DNA of 5,373 nt, taken from Christensenellaceae bacterium. Lineage in GTDB: Bacteria; Bacillota; Clostridia; Christensenellales; UBA1750. Position numbers and translations under genes: made by a program. Positions within the stretch are counted from its first letter, which is position 1. Each line of letters opens with the position of its first letter. The notes under the pieces are model-generated. The model was not told the DNA's origin. It was given only the letters and a program-made list of their open reading frames with translations, and did no database searches. Where the stretch lies: contig JAITTC010000002.1 of NCBI GenBank assembly GCA_031287285.1, forward strand, positions 1-5,373, read 5' to 3'. Below are positions 1 through 4,559 of the stretch, in pieces.

Positions 1-284
1 CCATGGATGCCAAAATTGCCCCAGGGGCAGGCAAAGCCGATCCAGCGCGTGCCAAAGCCCGTGCCCCAGTTCTTGTGCTTTTGCGTGACCGCCCAAACCC
101 CGAGCGGCGAGGGCGTGCCCCGCTTGCCCACGGCGCAGGGCCAGCTCTTGACCTTCTGCCCGCCCTCATACAGCGTGATCGTCTGCACGTCCGCATCCAC
201 CAAGAGGATCTGCTCCGCGCCCCCCGCGCCGCAGAGCGCCAGCAGCAGCGCAGCTGCCAAAATCGCCGCCCCAATCCTTTTCAT
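1..284 (-). CDS. Secreted L,D-transpeptidase (YkuD/ErfK family), 5' part only
   Basis: Read on the minus strand from ATG at 284-282; 94 complete codons are visible before the gene runs off the left edge. A good Shine-Dalgarno (GGGAGG, about 293-298) supports this start. Residues 1-23 form a signal peptide: MKR, then a hydrophobic Ala/Leu core. There is a Cys at 18, but it is preceded by LAL, so it is not a good lipobox. The mature part begins ILLVDADVQTITLYEGG, typical of the first strands of a YkuD domain, followed by a GKRGTPSPLGVWAV segment (53-66) and ending in GIHG, the start of the family's HG...S...CIR active-site region. The catalytic Cys lies outside the window. By family knowledge, these enzymes make 3-3 peptidoglycan cross-links or attach proteins to the wall. 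No LysM or other wall-binding domain precedes the catalytic domain. The family call is firm; the exact role is unknown. Confidence 0.85.
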   Translation of the reverse strand, partial: MKRIGAAILAAALLLALCGAGGAEQILLVDADVQTITLYEGGQKVKSWPCAVGKRGTPSPLGVWAVTQKHKNWGTGFGTRWIGFACPWGNFGIH

Positions 285-354
285 CTTCCGCCCCTCCCGC
301 CGCTTTCTTTTTACAGCTATATGCGCCGCGGGCAAAAAGCTTCCGCATCGGGGC

Positions 355-383
355 TTGACGGCGAGCGACAGTCGTGTTATTAT
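355..383 (+). promoter_or_regulatory. Sigma-A-type promoter of the traX-family gene
   Basis: TTGACG at 355-360 and TATTAT at 378-383 are separated by exactly 17 bp, each matching the consensus at five of six positions. Transcription would start near 390, leaving a leader of about 30 bases before the ATG at 420 with its AAGGAGG at 407-413. This supports a start at 420. Confidence 0.75.
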
Positions 384-408
384 TATAGGAGATTAATACA
401 ATACTTAA
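382..408 (-). promoter_or_regulatory. Possible divergent promoter of the L,D-transpeptidase gene
   Basis: On the minus strand, bases 387-382 read a perfect TATAAT. The best -35 upstream is weak: TTAAGT at 408-403 with a 15-bp spacer. This -10 overlaps the -10 of the rightward promoter, so the two genes may compete for polymerase. The alternative is that the real leftward promoter is a poorer match nearer the gene, around 310-345. Only the -10 hexamer is strong evidence. Confidence 0.3.
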
Positions 409-419
409 GGAGGTATCGG

Positions 420-1220
420 ATGACGACTTGGTTTAAAAAAGGGCTTTCCGGCGGTGCGATTAAGCTGCTTGCCCTCATTCTGATGGTCTTTGACCATGTT
501 CATCAAATGTTTTTGCAGCTTGGCGCGCCCGGATGGCTGAAATGGCTGGGGCGCCCCGTGGGACCTATCTTCATTTTCATGTGCGCGGAGGCAATGGCGC
601 ATACCCGCAACCGTAAGCGCTACCTTCTGCTGCTGCTCGCGGGCTTTGAGCTCATGAACATCCTCTCGTACTGCCTAGAGAGCGCGATGCCCAGCCAGGC
701 CGTGCTGATGAACTCCATCTTCGGCACGCTCTTCCTCACGGGGCTGTACATCGTCTTTGTCGACATGCTCATCGCCGGGGTGAAGGCGCGCAAATGGGGC
801 AAGGCGGCGCTGGCCCTGCTGCTCATCCTCATGCCGTTCGCGGTTTCTGCCGGAGTCCTGGCGCTGATGGGGCTCGAGGGCCTGCCGTTCTTCGCTTACC
901 CTCTTCTCCTTGCCATTCCCACGCCCGTTACGGTGGAAGCGGGCTTTACCTTCCCCTTGATGGGCGTGCTGTTCTATTTGCTGCGAGGGCATCGCTGGTG
1001 GCGGCTTGCGCCCCTGGTCGTCTTTTCGGCGCTGAACTTCGCCATGGGCGACTGGCTCGAGGGCCTTTCGATCTTCGCCCTGCTGCCCCTGATGCTCTAT
1101 AACGGCGAGCGCGGCGAAAACAGGCACTTTTTTCAAAAGAAGTACTTTTTCTATATCTTCTATCCGGCGCACATCTACTTTCTTTACATCCTTGCCTGGC
1201 TGGTCATCCGCTTTCAATGA
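420..1220 (+). CDS. TraX-family integral membrane protein
   Basis: 266 residues. The start at 420 is set by AAGGAGG at 407-413, six bases upstream, and by the promoter at 355-383; the open frame extends further left but is non-coding there. The protein is strongly hydrophobic, with about eight to ten membrane segments (roughly 14-33, 47-60, 67-84, 98-120, 128-150, 174-189, 195-209, 213-227, 243-263). TraX-like marks are GGAIKLLALILMVFDHV near the N terminus (Asp25-His26 in the first helix), RPVGPIFIFMCAEA at 45-58, and KYFFYIFYPAH at 241-251. By family knowledge, F-plasmid TraX N-acetylates pilin, and the fold is related to membrane acyltransferases. No conjugation gene lies nearby, so pilin is an unlikely substrate; acylation of some surface molecule is an inference. 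It is divergent from the L,D-transpeptidase gene and followed by several terminators, so it is probably monocistronic. Confidence 0.85.
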   Translation: MTTWFKKGLSGGAIKLLALILMVFDHVHQMFLQLGAPGWLKWLGRPVGPIFIFMCAEAMAHTRNRKRYLLLLLAGFELMNILSYCLESAMPSQAVLMNSIFGTLFLTGLYIVFVDMLIAGVKARKWGKAALALLLILMPFAVSAGVLALMGLEGLPFFAYPLLLAIPTPVTVEAGFTFPLMGVLFYLLRGHRWWRLAPLVVFSALNFAMGDWLEGLSIFALLPLMLYNGERGENRHFFQKKYFFYIFYPAHIYFLYILAWLVIRFQ

Positions 1221-1265
1221 TTTGGCCGCAAAAGGGCTGCGGTAGCACGACGGTTAGGCGAAAAT

Positions 1266-1299
1266 CAGCCAAAAACCCGCTTTTGCGGGTTTTTGGCTG
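1266..1299 (+). terminator. Rho-independent terminator of the traX-family gene, probably bidirectional
   Basis: A perfect 15-bp stem (1266-1280 with 1285-1299) closes on a TTTT loop. Its core is AAAAACCCGC/GCGGGTTTTT, so there is an A-run before and a T-run after the GC part. The symmetry means it should also work on the minus strand. It starts 45 bases after the traX-family stop codon. Confidence 0.88.
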
Positions 1300-1303
1300 C
1301 ATG

Positions 1304-1331
1304 GCGGCGGGGGCCGCGCGCCGCTTTTTTT
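1304..1331 (+). terminator. Second, tandem terminator-like hairpin
   Basis: GCGGCG (1304-1309) pairs with CGCCGC (1319-1324) around a 9-base G-rich loop, followed directly by seven T at 1325-1331. It lies five bases past the first terminator and would catch read-through. Confidence 0.7.
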
Positions 1332-1371
1332 AGTTGCCTTCCTTTTGGAAGTTCCGAAGAATCGGCCGCCG

Positions 1372-1401
1372 AGCTCCCCGCCGTCAGCAGGGGAGTTTTT
1401 T
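1372..1401 (+). terminator. Third terminator-like hairpin
   Basis: CTCCCC (1374-1379) pairs with GGGGAG (1390-1395), extended by a G-T and an A-T pair into the tail, followed by six T at 1396-1401. No gene needs a third terminator here. It may end a short transcript arising between 1332 and 1372 (which also has a small CTTCC/GGAAG hairpin at 1338-1351), or it may be a back-up site. Confidence 0.7.
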
Positions 1402-1452
1402 ATAGGGTTAAAAGCCGTGGCCAAGCCGCTTTTTGGCCTTCCAAAGCCCTAT
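1402..1452 (+). other. Nested stem-loop element of unknown role
   Basis: Outer stem ATAGGG (1402-1407) with CCCTAT (1447-1452), extendable by a G-T and an A-T pair, encloses an inner hairpin GGCCAA (1419-1424) with TTGGCC (1433-1438). An alternative pairing AAAAGC (1410-1415) with GCTTTT (1428-1433) would compete with the inner hairpin. There is no T-run, so it is not a terminator. It begins right after the third terminator's T-run and ends shortly before the first repeat copy. I do not recognise it as a known riboswitch or RNA family. Confidence 0.4.
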
Positions 1453-1479
1453 GGAAGCGCCTTCGTTTTCTTCTTTAAG

Positions 1480-1589
1480 ACCAAGCGATTGGAAAAACCA
1501 TGCGGAATTTGGATTGCTCTTGCATGGCGCGCTTTTGACCGGCGAAGGCGCGATTGCGGCCTGAACGGCGAAGAGGAGCGCCGCCGCGA
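1480..1589 (+). repeat. Tandem structured repeat, copy 1
   Basis: Aligns without gaps to copy 2 (1621-1730) with 10 differences in 110 bases, at a period of 141. Two hairpins are visible. Hairpin A is CGCGC+TTT (1528-1535) with AA+GGCGCG (1545-1552), containing one G-T pair, and is identical in both copies. Hairpin B is CGGCG (1566-1570) with CGCCG (1579-1583). An extra hairpin CCATGC/GCATGG (1498-1503 with 1522-1527) is perfect only in this copy. A 12-codon open frame, ATG 1500 to TGA 1538, reads MRNLDCSCMARF. Orientation is given arbitrarily. Confidence 0.85.
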
Positions 1590-1620
1590 AGAGGGCTGCT
1601 TCCGGGTTTCTTCCCTCAAA

Positions 1621-1730
1621 ACCAAGCGATAGGAAATGTCATGCGAAATTTGGATTGCTCTTGCATAGCGCGCTTTTGACCGGCGAAGGCGCGATTGCGG
1701 CTTGAGCGGCGATGGGGAGCGCCGCCGCGA
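1621..1730 (+). repeat. Tandem structured repeat, copy 2
   Basis: About 91% identical to copy 1. Hairpin A (1669-1693) is unchanged. Hairpin B gains a pair: GCGGCG (1706-1711) with CGCCGC (1720-1725). Two of the three differences from copy 1 within hairpin B fall in its loop, and the third (A to G at 1706) lengthens the stem, which fits selection on a fold. The small frame persists as MRNLDCSCIARF (ATG 1641 to TGA 1679), here with a passable AGGA at 1631-1634. A short terminator-like hairpin follows directly. Confidence 0.85.
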
Positions 1731-1732
1731 AA

Positions 1733-1753
1733 GGGAAGATTTCCCGATTTTTT
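1733..1753 (+). terminator. Weak terminator-like hairpin after repeat copy 2
   Basis: GGGAA (1733-1737) pairs with TTCCC (1741-1745) over a 3-base loop, followed by GA and six T (1748-1753). The stem is only five pairs, so strength is doubtful. Its place just after the repeat suggests it could end a short repeat-derived RNA. Confidence 0.4.
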
Positions 1754-1850
1754 GCGTGGAGGCCCTTCACGCCTAAAAAAGAGGAAGGCGCACCCCATCC
1801 AATTTGCCCGGTAAAACAACCCTCGTGCCCGCGAAGAGGGCTTTGACGGA

Positions 1851-1879
1851 TTGCCGCGGCGGTCGCGCCGCGCTATACT
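1851..1879 (+). promoter_or_regulatory. Promoter of the CDF exporter gene
   Basis: TTGCCG at 1851-1856 and TATACT at 1874-1879 are 17 bp apart. Transcription would begin near 1886, giving a leader of only about 35 bases with the ribosome site GGGGGAG at 1909-1915. That leaves no room for a metal-sensing riboswitch. A better -35 hexamer, TTGACG at 1843-1848, is 25 bp from the -10 and so is unlikely to be used. Confidence 0.6.
1855..1872. promoter_or_regulatory. Perfect inverted repeat in the exporter promoter spacer (candidate operator)
   Basis: CGCGGCG (1855-1861) and CGCCGCG (1866-1872) are exact inverted copies around GTCG. The element fills the spacer between -35 and -10 and overlaps the last two bases of the -35. 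A dyad here is where a repressor or a MerR-type activator would bind. The regulator's identity is unknown. Chance GC symmetry in a GC-rich genome is the alternative. Confidence 0.4.
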
Positions 1880-1920
1880 GCTTGTGTGATGACCGGGGAA
1901 GGCAAAAAGGGGGAGCTTGG

Positions 1921-3111
1921 ATGATCGCTTGGATGAAGAAGCTCGTGAAGAATGGCGAAAACACGCAAAATTGGCGCGTGCGCGAGAGCTACGGCAAGCT
2001 GGCCGGGCTGGTCAGCATCGCGCTGAACCTGCTTTTGAGCGCGGGTAAGTTCACCGCAGGCTTCTTGGCGGGCTCCGTGGCCATCATGGCGGATGCGGCC
2101 AACAACCTGAGCGATGCCTTTTCTGGGCTGATCTCGGCGCTGAGCTTCAAATGGGCCGGAAAGCCTGCCGATGCGGAGCACCCCTATGGCCATGCGCGCA
2201 TCGAATACCTTTCGTCGATGGCGGTCGCCGTGCTGATCTTTCTCATCGCCTTTCGGCTTGGCGAGGAGTCCTTCCTAAAGATTCTGCGGCCCGAAATGCC
2301 GCGCTTCAGCCCTTTGAGCGCCGGGGTTTTGCTGGCCTCGATGGCGGTGAAGCTCTGGCTTTTTCTGTTTTACCGCGCGCTTGGCAGGGAGATCGACTCC
2401 ACCCTGATGCGCGCCTTCTCGGCAGACAGCCTGTCTGACATCCTGGCGACCGGCGCGGTGCTGCTTTCGTCTATTTTAAGCCCTGCCCTGGGTTTTTCGC
2501 TCGATGGCTACATGGGGCTTTGCGTGGCGCTGTTCGTTGGCTACACGGGGGTGAAGGTGCTGCTGGAATCCTTCCATAAGCTGCTCGGGCAGGCGCCGGA
2601 AGGCGAGCTGATCGAGCTGGTTCTCTCGCACGTGCGGGGCCGCGAGGGCGTTTTGGGGCTGCACGACCTGGCGCTGCACAGCTATGGGCCGGGGCAGCAC
2701 TTTGGCAGCCTCCACGTGGAGGTGGACGCCCGAGGCGACATGCTCAAAAGCCATGATTTGATCGATAATATCGAAAGGGAGCTGCTCGTCGAGCACGGCA
2801 TCGAGCTGGTCATCCACATGGACCCGGTGGTGATGGGCGACGAGCGGGCGGACGCCCTGCACGGGAAGGTGATGGAGATCGTGAAGGGCATCGACGAGGC
2901 CTTGAGCGTGCACGACTTCAGAATGGTGCCCGGCGATACGCACACGAACCTGATTTTTGACATTTCGGCGCCCTACGGCCTGAAGCTCGACGGTGCGGCG
3001 ATTAAAAAGGCGGTGCGCGAGCGCGTTGAAGAGCTGCCGGGGCAGCTTTTCGCGGTGATCACCATCGACCGGGTCTATGCGGGGAAGCAAGGCGAGCAAA
3101 AAAATGAATAA
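1921..3111 (+). CDS. CDF-family cation exporter, predicted Mn2+ efflux (MntE/MneP-like)
   Basis: 396 residues, close to the length I recall for streptococcal MntE. ATG 1921 has GGAG five bases upstream; ATG 1933 in frame is a poorer choice. About six membrane helices (roughly 27-49, 52-74, 97-117, 132-152, 163-186, 192-215) precede a long cytoplasmic C-terminal domain (about 225-390). The transport site is readable: helix 2 has NNLSD (Asn61, Asp65) and helix 5 has DSLSD (Asp169, Asp173). Zinc CDFs usually have His in one of these positions; the Asn-Asp-Asp-Asp set is the one described for MntE, so manganese is inferred. The HPYGHARIEYLSS stretch (87-99) is also typical of this subgroup. By family knowledge it is a proton antiporter working as a dimer. 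It has its own promoter; its stop codon lies inside the first ARG-box-like site of argG. Confidence 0.9.
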   Translation: MIAWMKKLVKNGENTQNWRVRESYGKLAGLVSIALNLLLSAGKFTAGFLAGSVAIMADAANNLSDAFSGLISALSFKWAGKPADAEHPYGHARIEYLSSMAVAVLIFLIAFRLGEESFLKILRPEMPRFSPLSAGVLLASMAVKLWLFLFYRALGREIDSTLMRAFSADSLSDILATGAVLLSSILSPALGFSLDGYMGLCVALFVGYTGVKVLLESFHKLLGQAPEGELIELVLSHVRGREGVLGLHDLALHSYGPGQHFGSLHVEVDARGDMLKSHDLIDNIERELLVEHGIELVIHMDPVVMGDERADALHGKVMEIVKGIDEALSVHDFRMVPGDTHTNLIFDISAPYGLKLDGAAIKKAVRERVEELPGQLFAVITIDRVYAGKQGEQKNE

Positions 3112-3120
3112 AAATGCTTA
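3103..3120 (+). promoter_or_regulatory. ARG-box-like site 1 (ArgR operator)
   Basis: AATGAATAAAAATGCTTA matches the Bacillus ARG box as I recall it (CATGAATAAAAATKCAAK) at 14 of 18 positions. It includes the exporter's stop codon (TAA 3109-3111), so the last codons and the operator share DNA. It is the best of the three sites. Confidence 0.6.
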
Positions 3121-3121
3121 T

Positions 3122-3156
3122 AATCGGGGATATATTGCATATAATTGCCCGATTTT
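3122..3156 (+). terminator. Possible terminator of the CDF exporter gene
   Basis: AATCGGG (3122-3128) pairs perfectly with CCCGATT (3148-3154), and the last TT plus TT at 3155-3156 make a short T-run. The loop of 19 bases is large and AT-rich, so this is a weak terminator at best. It is the only candidate between the exporter stop codon and the argG promoter. The symmetry might instead belong to regulator binding. Confidence 0.35.
3134..3151 (+). promoter_or_regulatory. ARG-box-like site 2
   Basis: ATTGCATATAATTGCCCG carries the TG.AT half and T.C of the second half of the palindromic ARG core TGNATNNNNATNCA. Its TG falls exactly 31 bases after that of site 1. It lies inside the stem-loop at 3122-3156. 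Confidence 0.45.
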
Positions 3157-3164
3157 ACGCAATA

Positions 3165-3182
3165 TTTGCATAAAACCTGCAA
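3165..3182 (+). promoter_or_regulatory. ARG-box-like site 3, next to the argG -35
   Basis: TTTGCATAAAACCTGCAA has the TG.ATAAAA half; the second half is displaced by one base (TGCA). Its TG falls exactly 31 bases after that of site 2, and the site ends seven bases before the -35 hexamer. An UP-element-like A/T tract is the alternative explanation. Confidence 0.4.
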
Positions 3183-3189
3183 ATTGAGC

Positions 3190-3218
3190 TTGACAGCGCC
3201 GCGCTTTGGCGTTAGGAT
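3190..3218 (+). promoter_or_regulatory. Promoter of the argGH operon
   Basis: A perfect TTGACA at 3190-3195 and TAGGAT at 3213-3218 are 17 bp apart, giving a start near 3225 and a leader of about 47 bases. The leader holds a small hairpin, GGGCGG (3235-3240) with CCGCTC (3245-3250), containing one G-T pair and closed by a CTTG loop; it ends six bases before the AGGAGGG ribosome site at 3257-3263. The upstream A/T-rich DNA carries the ARG-box-like sites. Confidence 0.8.
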
Positions 3219-3271
3219 ACAAAAAAGCAGATTCGGGCGGCTTGCCGCTCAAGCGTAGGAGGGCATGTTCA

Positions 3272-4498
3272 ATGGCTGGCAAGAAGTATAAAAAAGTGGT
3301 TTTGGCCTACTCGGGCGGGCTCGACACCTCGGTGATCATCCCCTGGCTGATCGAAAACTACGGCTGCGAGGTCGTGGCGGTTTCGGCGGATGTGGGGCAG
3401 GGCGCGGAGCTCGACGGCCTGGAAGAAAAGGCCAAGAAGACCGGGGCCTCGAAGCTCTACATCGAGGATCTGACAAAGGAATTCGTCGAGGACTATATCT
3501 TCCCCACGCTCAAGGCGGGCGCCGTTTACGAAAACCAGTATTTGCTGGGCACCTCCTTTGCAAGGCCGATCATCGCCAAGCGCATCACGGAGATTGCGCT
3601 GAAAGAGGGTGCAGACGCGATCGCCCACGGCTGCACGGGCAAGGGCAACGACCAGGTTCGCTTCGAGCTGGCCATCGCGGCCTTCGCCCCGGAGATGGAC
3701 ATCATCGCCCCCTGGCGCACCTGGGAGCTCAAGAGCCGCGACGACGAGGTGGACTACGCAGAAAAGCACAACGTGCCCCTGCAGTTCAGCCGCGAGAAGA
3801 ACTATTCGCGCGACCGCAATATCTGGCATCTCTCGCACGAGGGCCTGGAGCTTGAAAGCCCGGCCAACGCCCCCGATTACGACCGCCTTTTGGAGCTTGG
3901 CGTGTCGCCCTTTAAGGCGCCTGACCAGCAAGAAAAGATCACGGTCGGCTTTGAAAAGGGAATTCCGGTGGCGCTGAACGGCCAAAAGCTCGACGGCGTC
4001 ACGCTGGTGAAGAAGCTCAACGAGCTCGGCGGCAAGCACGGCGTCGGCATTCTCGACATGGTCGAAAACCGCCTGGTGGGCATGAAGAGCCGCGGCGTGT
4101 ATGAAACCCCGGGCGGCAGCATCCTCTACAAGGCGCACGAGATGCTCGAGCAACTCTGCCTCGACAGGATGACGCAGCACTACAAGCAGCGCCTGGCGCT
4201 GGAGTTTGCGGACCTCGTTTACAACGGCCAGTGGTATACCCCGCTGCGCGAGGCGCTTTCGGCCTTCGTAGATAAGACGCAGGAGCGCGTCAGCGGCGAG
4301 GTTTCGCTGATCCTTTACAAGGGCAACATCATGGGCGCCGGCATGACCTCGCCCTACACCCTCTACGATGAGGAAGTGGCCACCTTCGGCGAGGACGCGG
4401 TCTATGACCAGTACGATTCCAAGGGCTTCATCAGGCTGTTCGGGCTGCCGGTGCGCATCAAGGCGCTGCTCGATAAAAAGCGCGGCCATCAGGCCTGA
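3272..4498 (+). CDS. argG: Argininosuccinate synthase
   Basis: 408 residues, full family length. It joins citrulline and aspartate using ATP (to AMP and pyrophosphate), the penultimate step of arginine synthesis in the cytoplasm. The N-terminal ATP-pyrophosphatase loop AYSGGLDTS is at 12-20. Other conserved blocks are GTSFARP (93-99), HGCTGKGNDQVRFE (119-132, aspartate/citrulline binding region), APWR (146-149), SRDRNIWHLSHEG (179-191) and ETPGGSILYKAHEMLE (278-293). ATG 3272 is eight bases after AGGAGGG (3257-3263). The longer open frame from TTG 3206 begins inside the promoter spacer and is rejected. No key residue seems to be missing. It leads argH by 61 bases. ArgR repression is inferred from the three upstream boxes. 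Confidence 0.97.
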   Translation: MAGKKYKKVVLAYSGGLDTSVIIPWLIENYGCEVVAVSADVGQGAELDGLEEKAKKTGASKLYIEDLTKEFVEDYIFPTLKAGAVYENQYLLGTSFARPIIAKRITEIALKEGADAIAHGCTGKGNDQVRFELAIAAFAPEMDIIAPWRTWELKSRDDEVDYAEKHNVPLQFSREKNYSRDRNIWHLSHEGLELESPANAPDYDRLLELGVSPFKAPDQQEKITVGFEKGIPVALNGQKLDGVTLVKKLNELGGKHGVGILDMVENRLVGMKSRGVYETPGGSILYKAHEMLEQLCLDRMTQHYKQRLALEFADLVYNGQWYTPLREALSAFVDKTQERVSGEVSLILYKGNIMGAGMTSPYTLYDEEVATFGEDAVYDQYDSKGFIRLFGLPVRIKALLDKKRGHQA

Positions 4499-4559
4499 AA
4501 AAGGGCTAAAAAGAGGCAAAAAGGCCCTTGATCAAACGGGGTAGCGGGGGGAAGCAAGA
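4499..4559 (+). other. argG-argH intercistronic stem-loop
   Basis: AAGGGC (4501-4506) pairs with GCCCTT (4524-4529) over a 17-base purine-rich loop. No T-run follows, so it should not end transcription; it could mark an mRNA processing or stability site. The rest of the gap holds only the G-rich ribosome site of argH (4546-4553). Confidence 0.3.

Larger units (their letters stand above)
1221..1920. other. Long gene-free stretch rich in hairpins and a tandem repeat
   Basis: About 700 bases between the traX-family gene and the CDF exporter hold no credible protein gene: the open frames present are short, Arg/Lys-rich, lack good ribosome sites and run through terminator hairpins. In order it contains terminator-like hairpins at 1266-1299, 1304-1331 and 1372-1401, a folded element at 1402-1452, two repeat copies at 1480-1589 and 1621-1730, a weak terminator at 1733-1753, a hairpin at 1754-1772 (GCGTG/CACGC), and the exporter promoter at 1851-1879. 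The density of structure suggests one or more small transcripts, or a dispersed repeat family. Confidence 0.7.

Noticed and set aside
3..419. N-terminal extension of the traX-family frame, and the overlapping plus-strand frame at 7-396
   Set aside because: The extension lacks a ribosome site, is antisense to the clearly coding L,D-transpeptidase and passes through the promoter at 355-383; the strong AAGGAGG fits ATG 420.
675..1217. 180-codon minus-strand frame opposite the traX-family gene
   Set aside because: Gln/Arg/Glu-rich composition typical of the antisense of a membrane protein, with no ribosome site; a shadow.
1345..1632. 95-codon frame (TTG start) crossing terminator 3 and repeat copy 1
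   Set aside because: Basic, low-complexity translation, no ribosome site, start within a hairpin, and the frame is broken by stops in repeat copy 2.
1480..1730. CRISPR array or insertion sequence explaining the repeats
   Set aside because: There are only two long copies, no short regular repeat-spacer pattern, no transposase and no clear terminal inverted repeats.
1843..1848. TTGACG as -35 of the exporter promoter
   Set aside because: 25 bp from the -10, too far for a normal sigma-A promoter; TTGCCG at 1851 gives 17 bp.
1804..1920. Longer start for the CDF exporter (TTG 1804)
   Set aside because: The extension lies upstream of and through the promoter and does not resemble the family; ATG 1921 has the ribosome site.
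3219..3271. Arginine T-box or riboswitch in the argG leader
   Set aside because: The leader is only about 47 bases, with one small hairpin and no T-box motif or terminator alternative.
3269..4519. 416-codon minus-strand frame opposite argG
   Set aside because: Full antisense of an unmistakable argG; its long openness reflects GC-rich codon usage.
4501..4529. Terminator between argG and argH
   Set aside because: The 6-bp stem has a large loop and no T-run after it.
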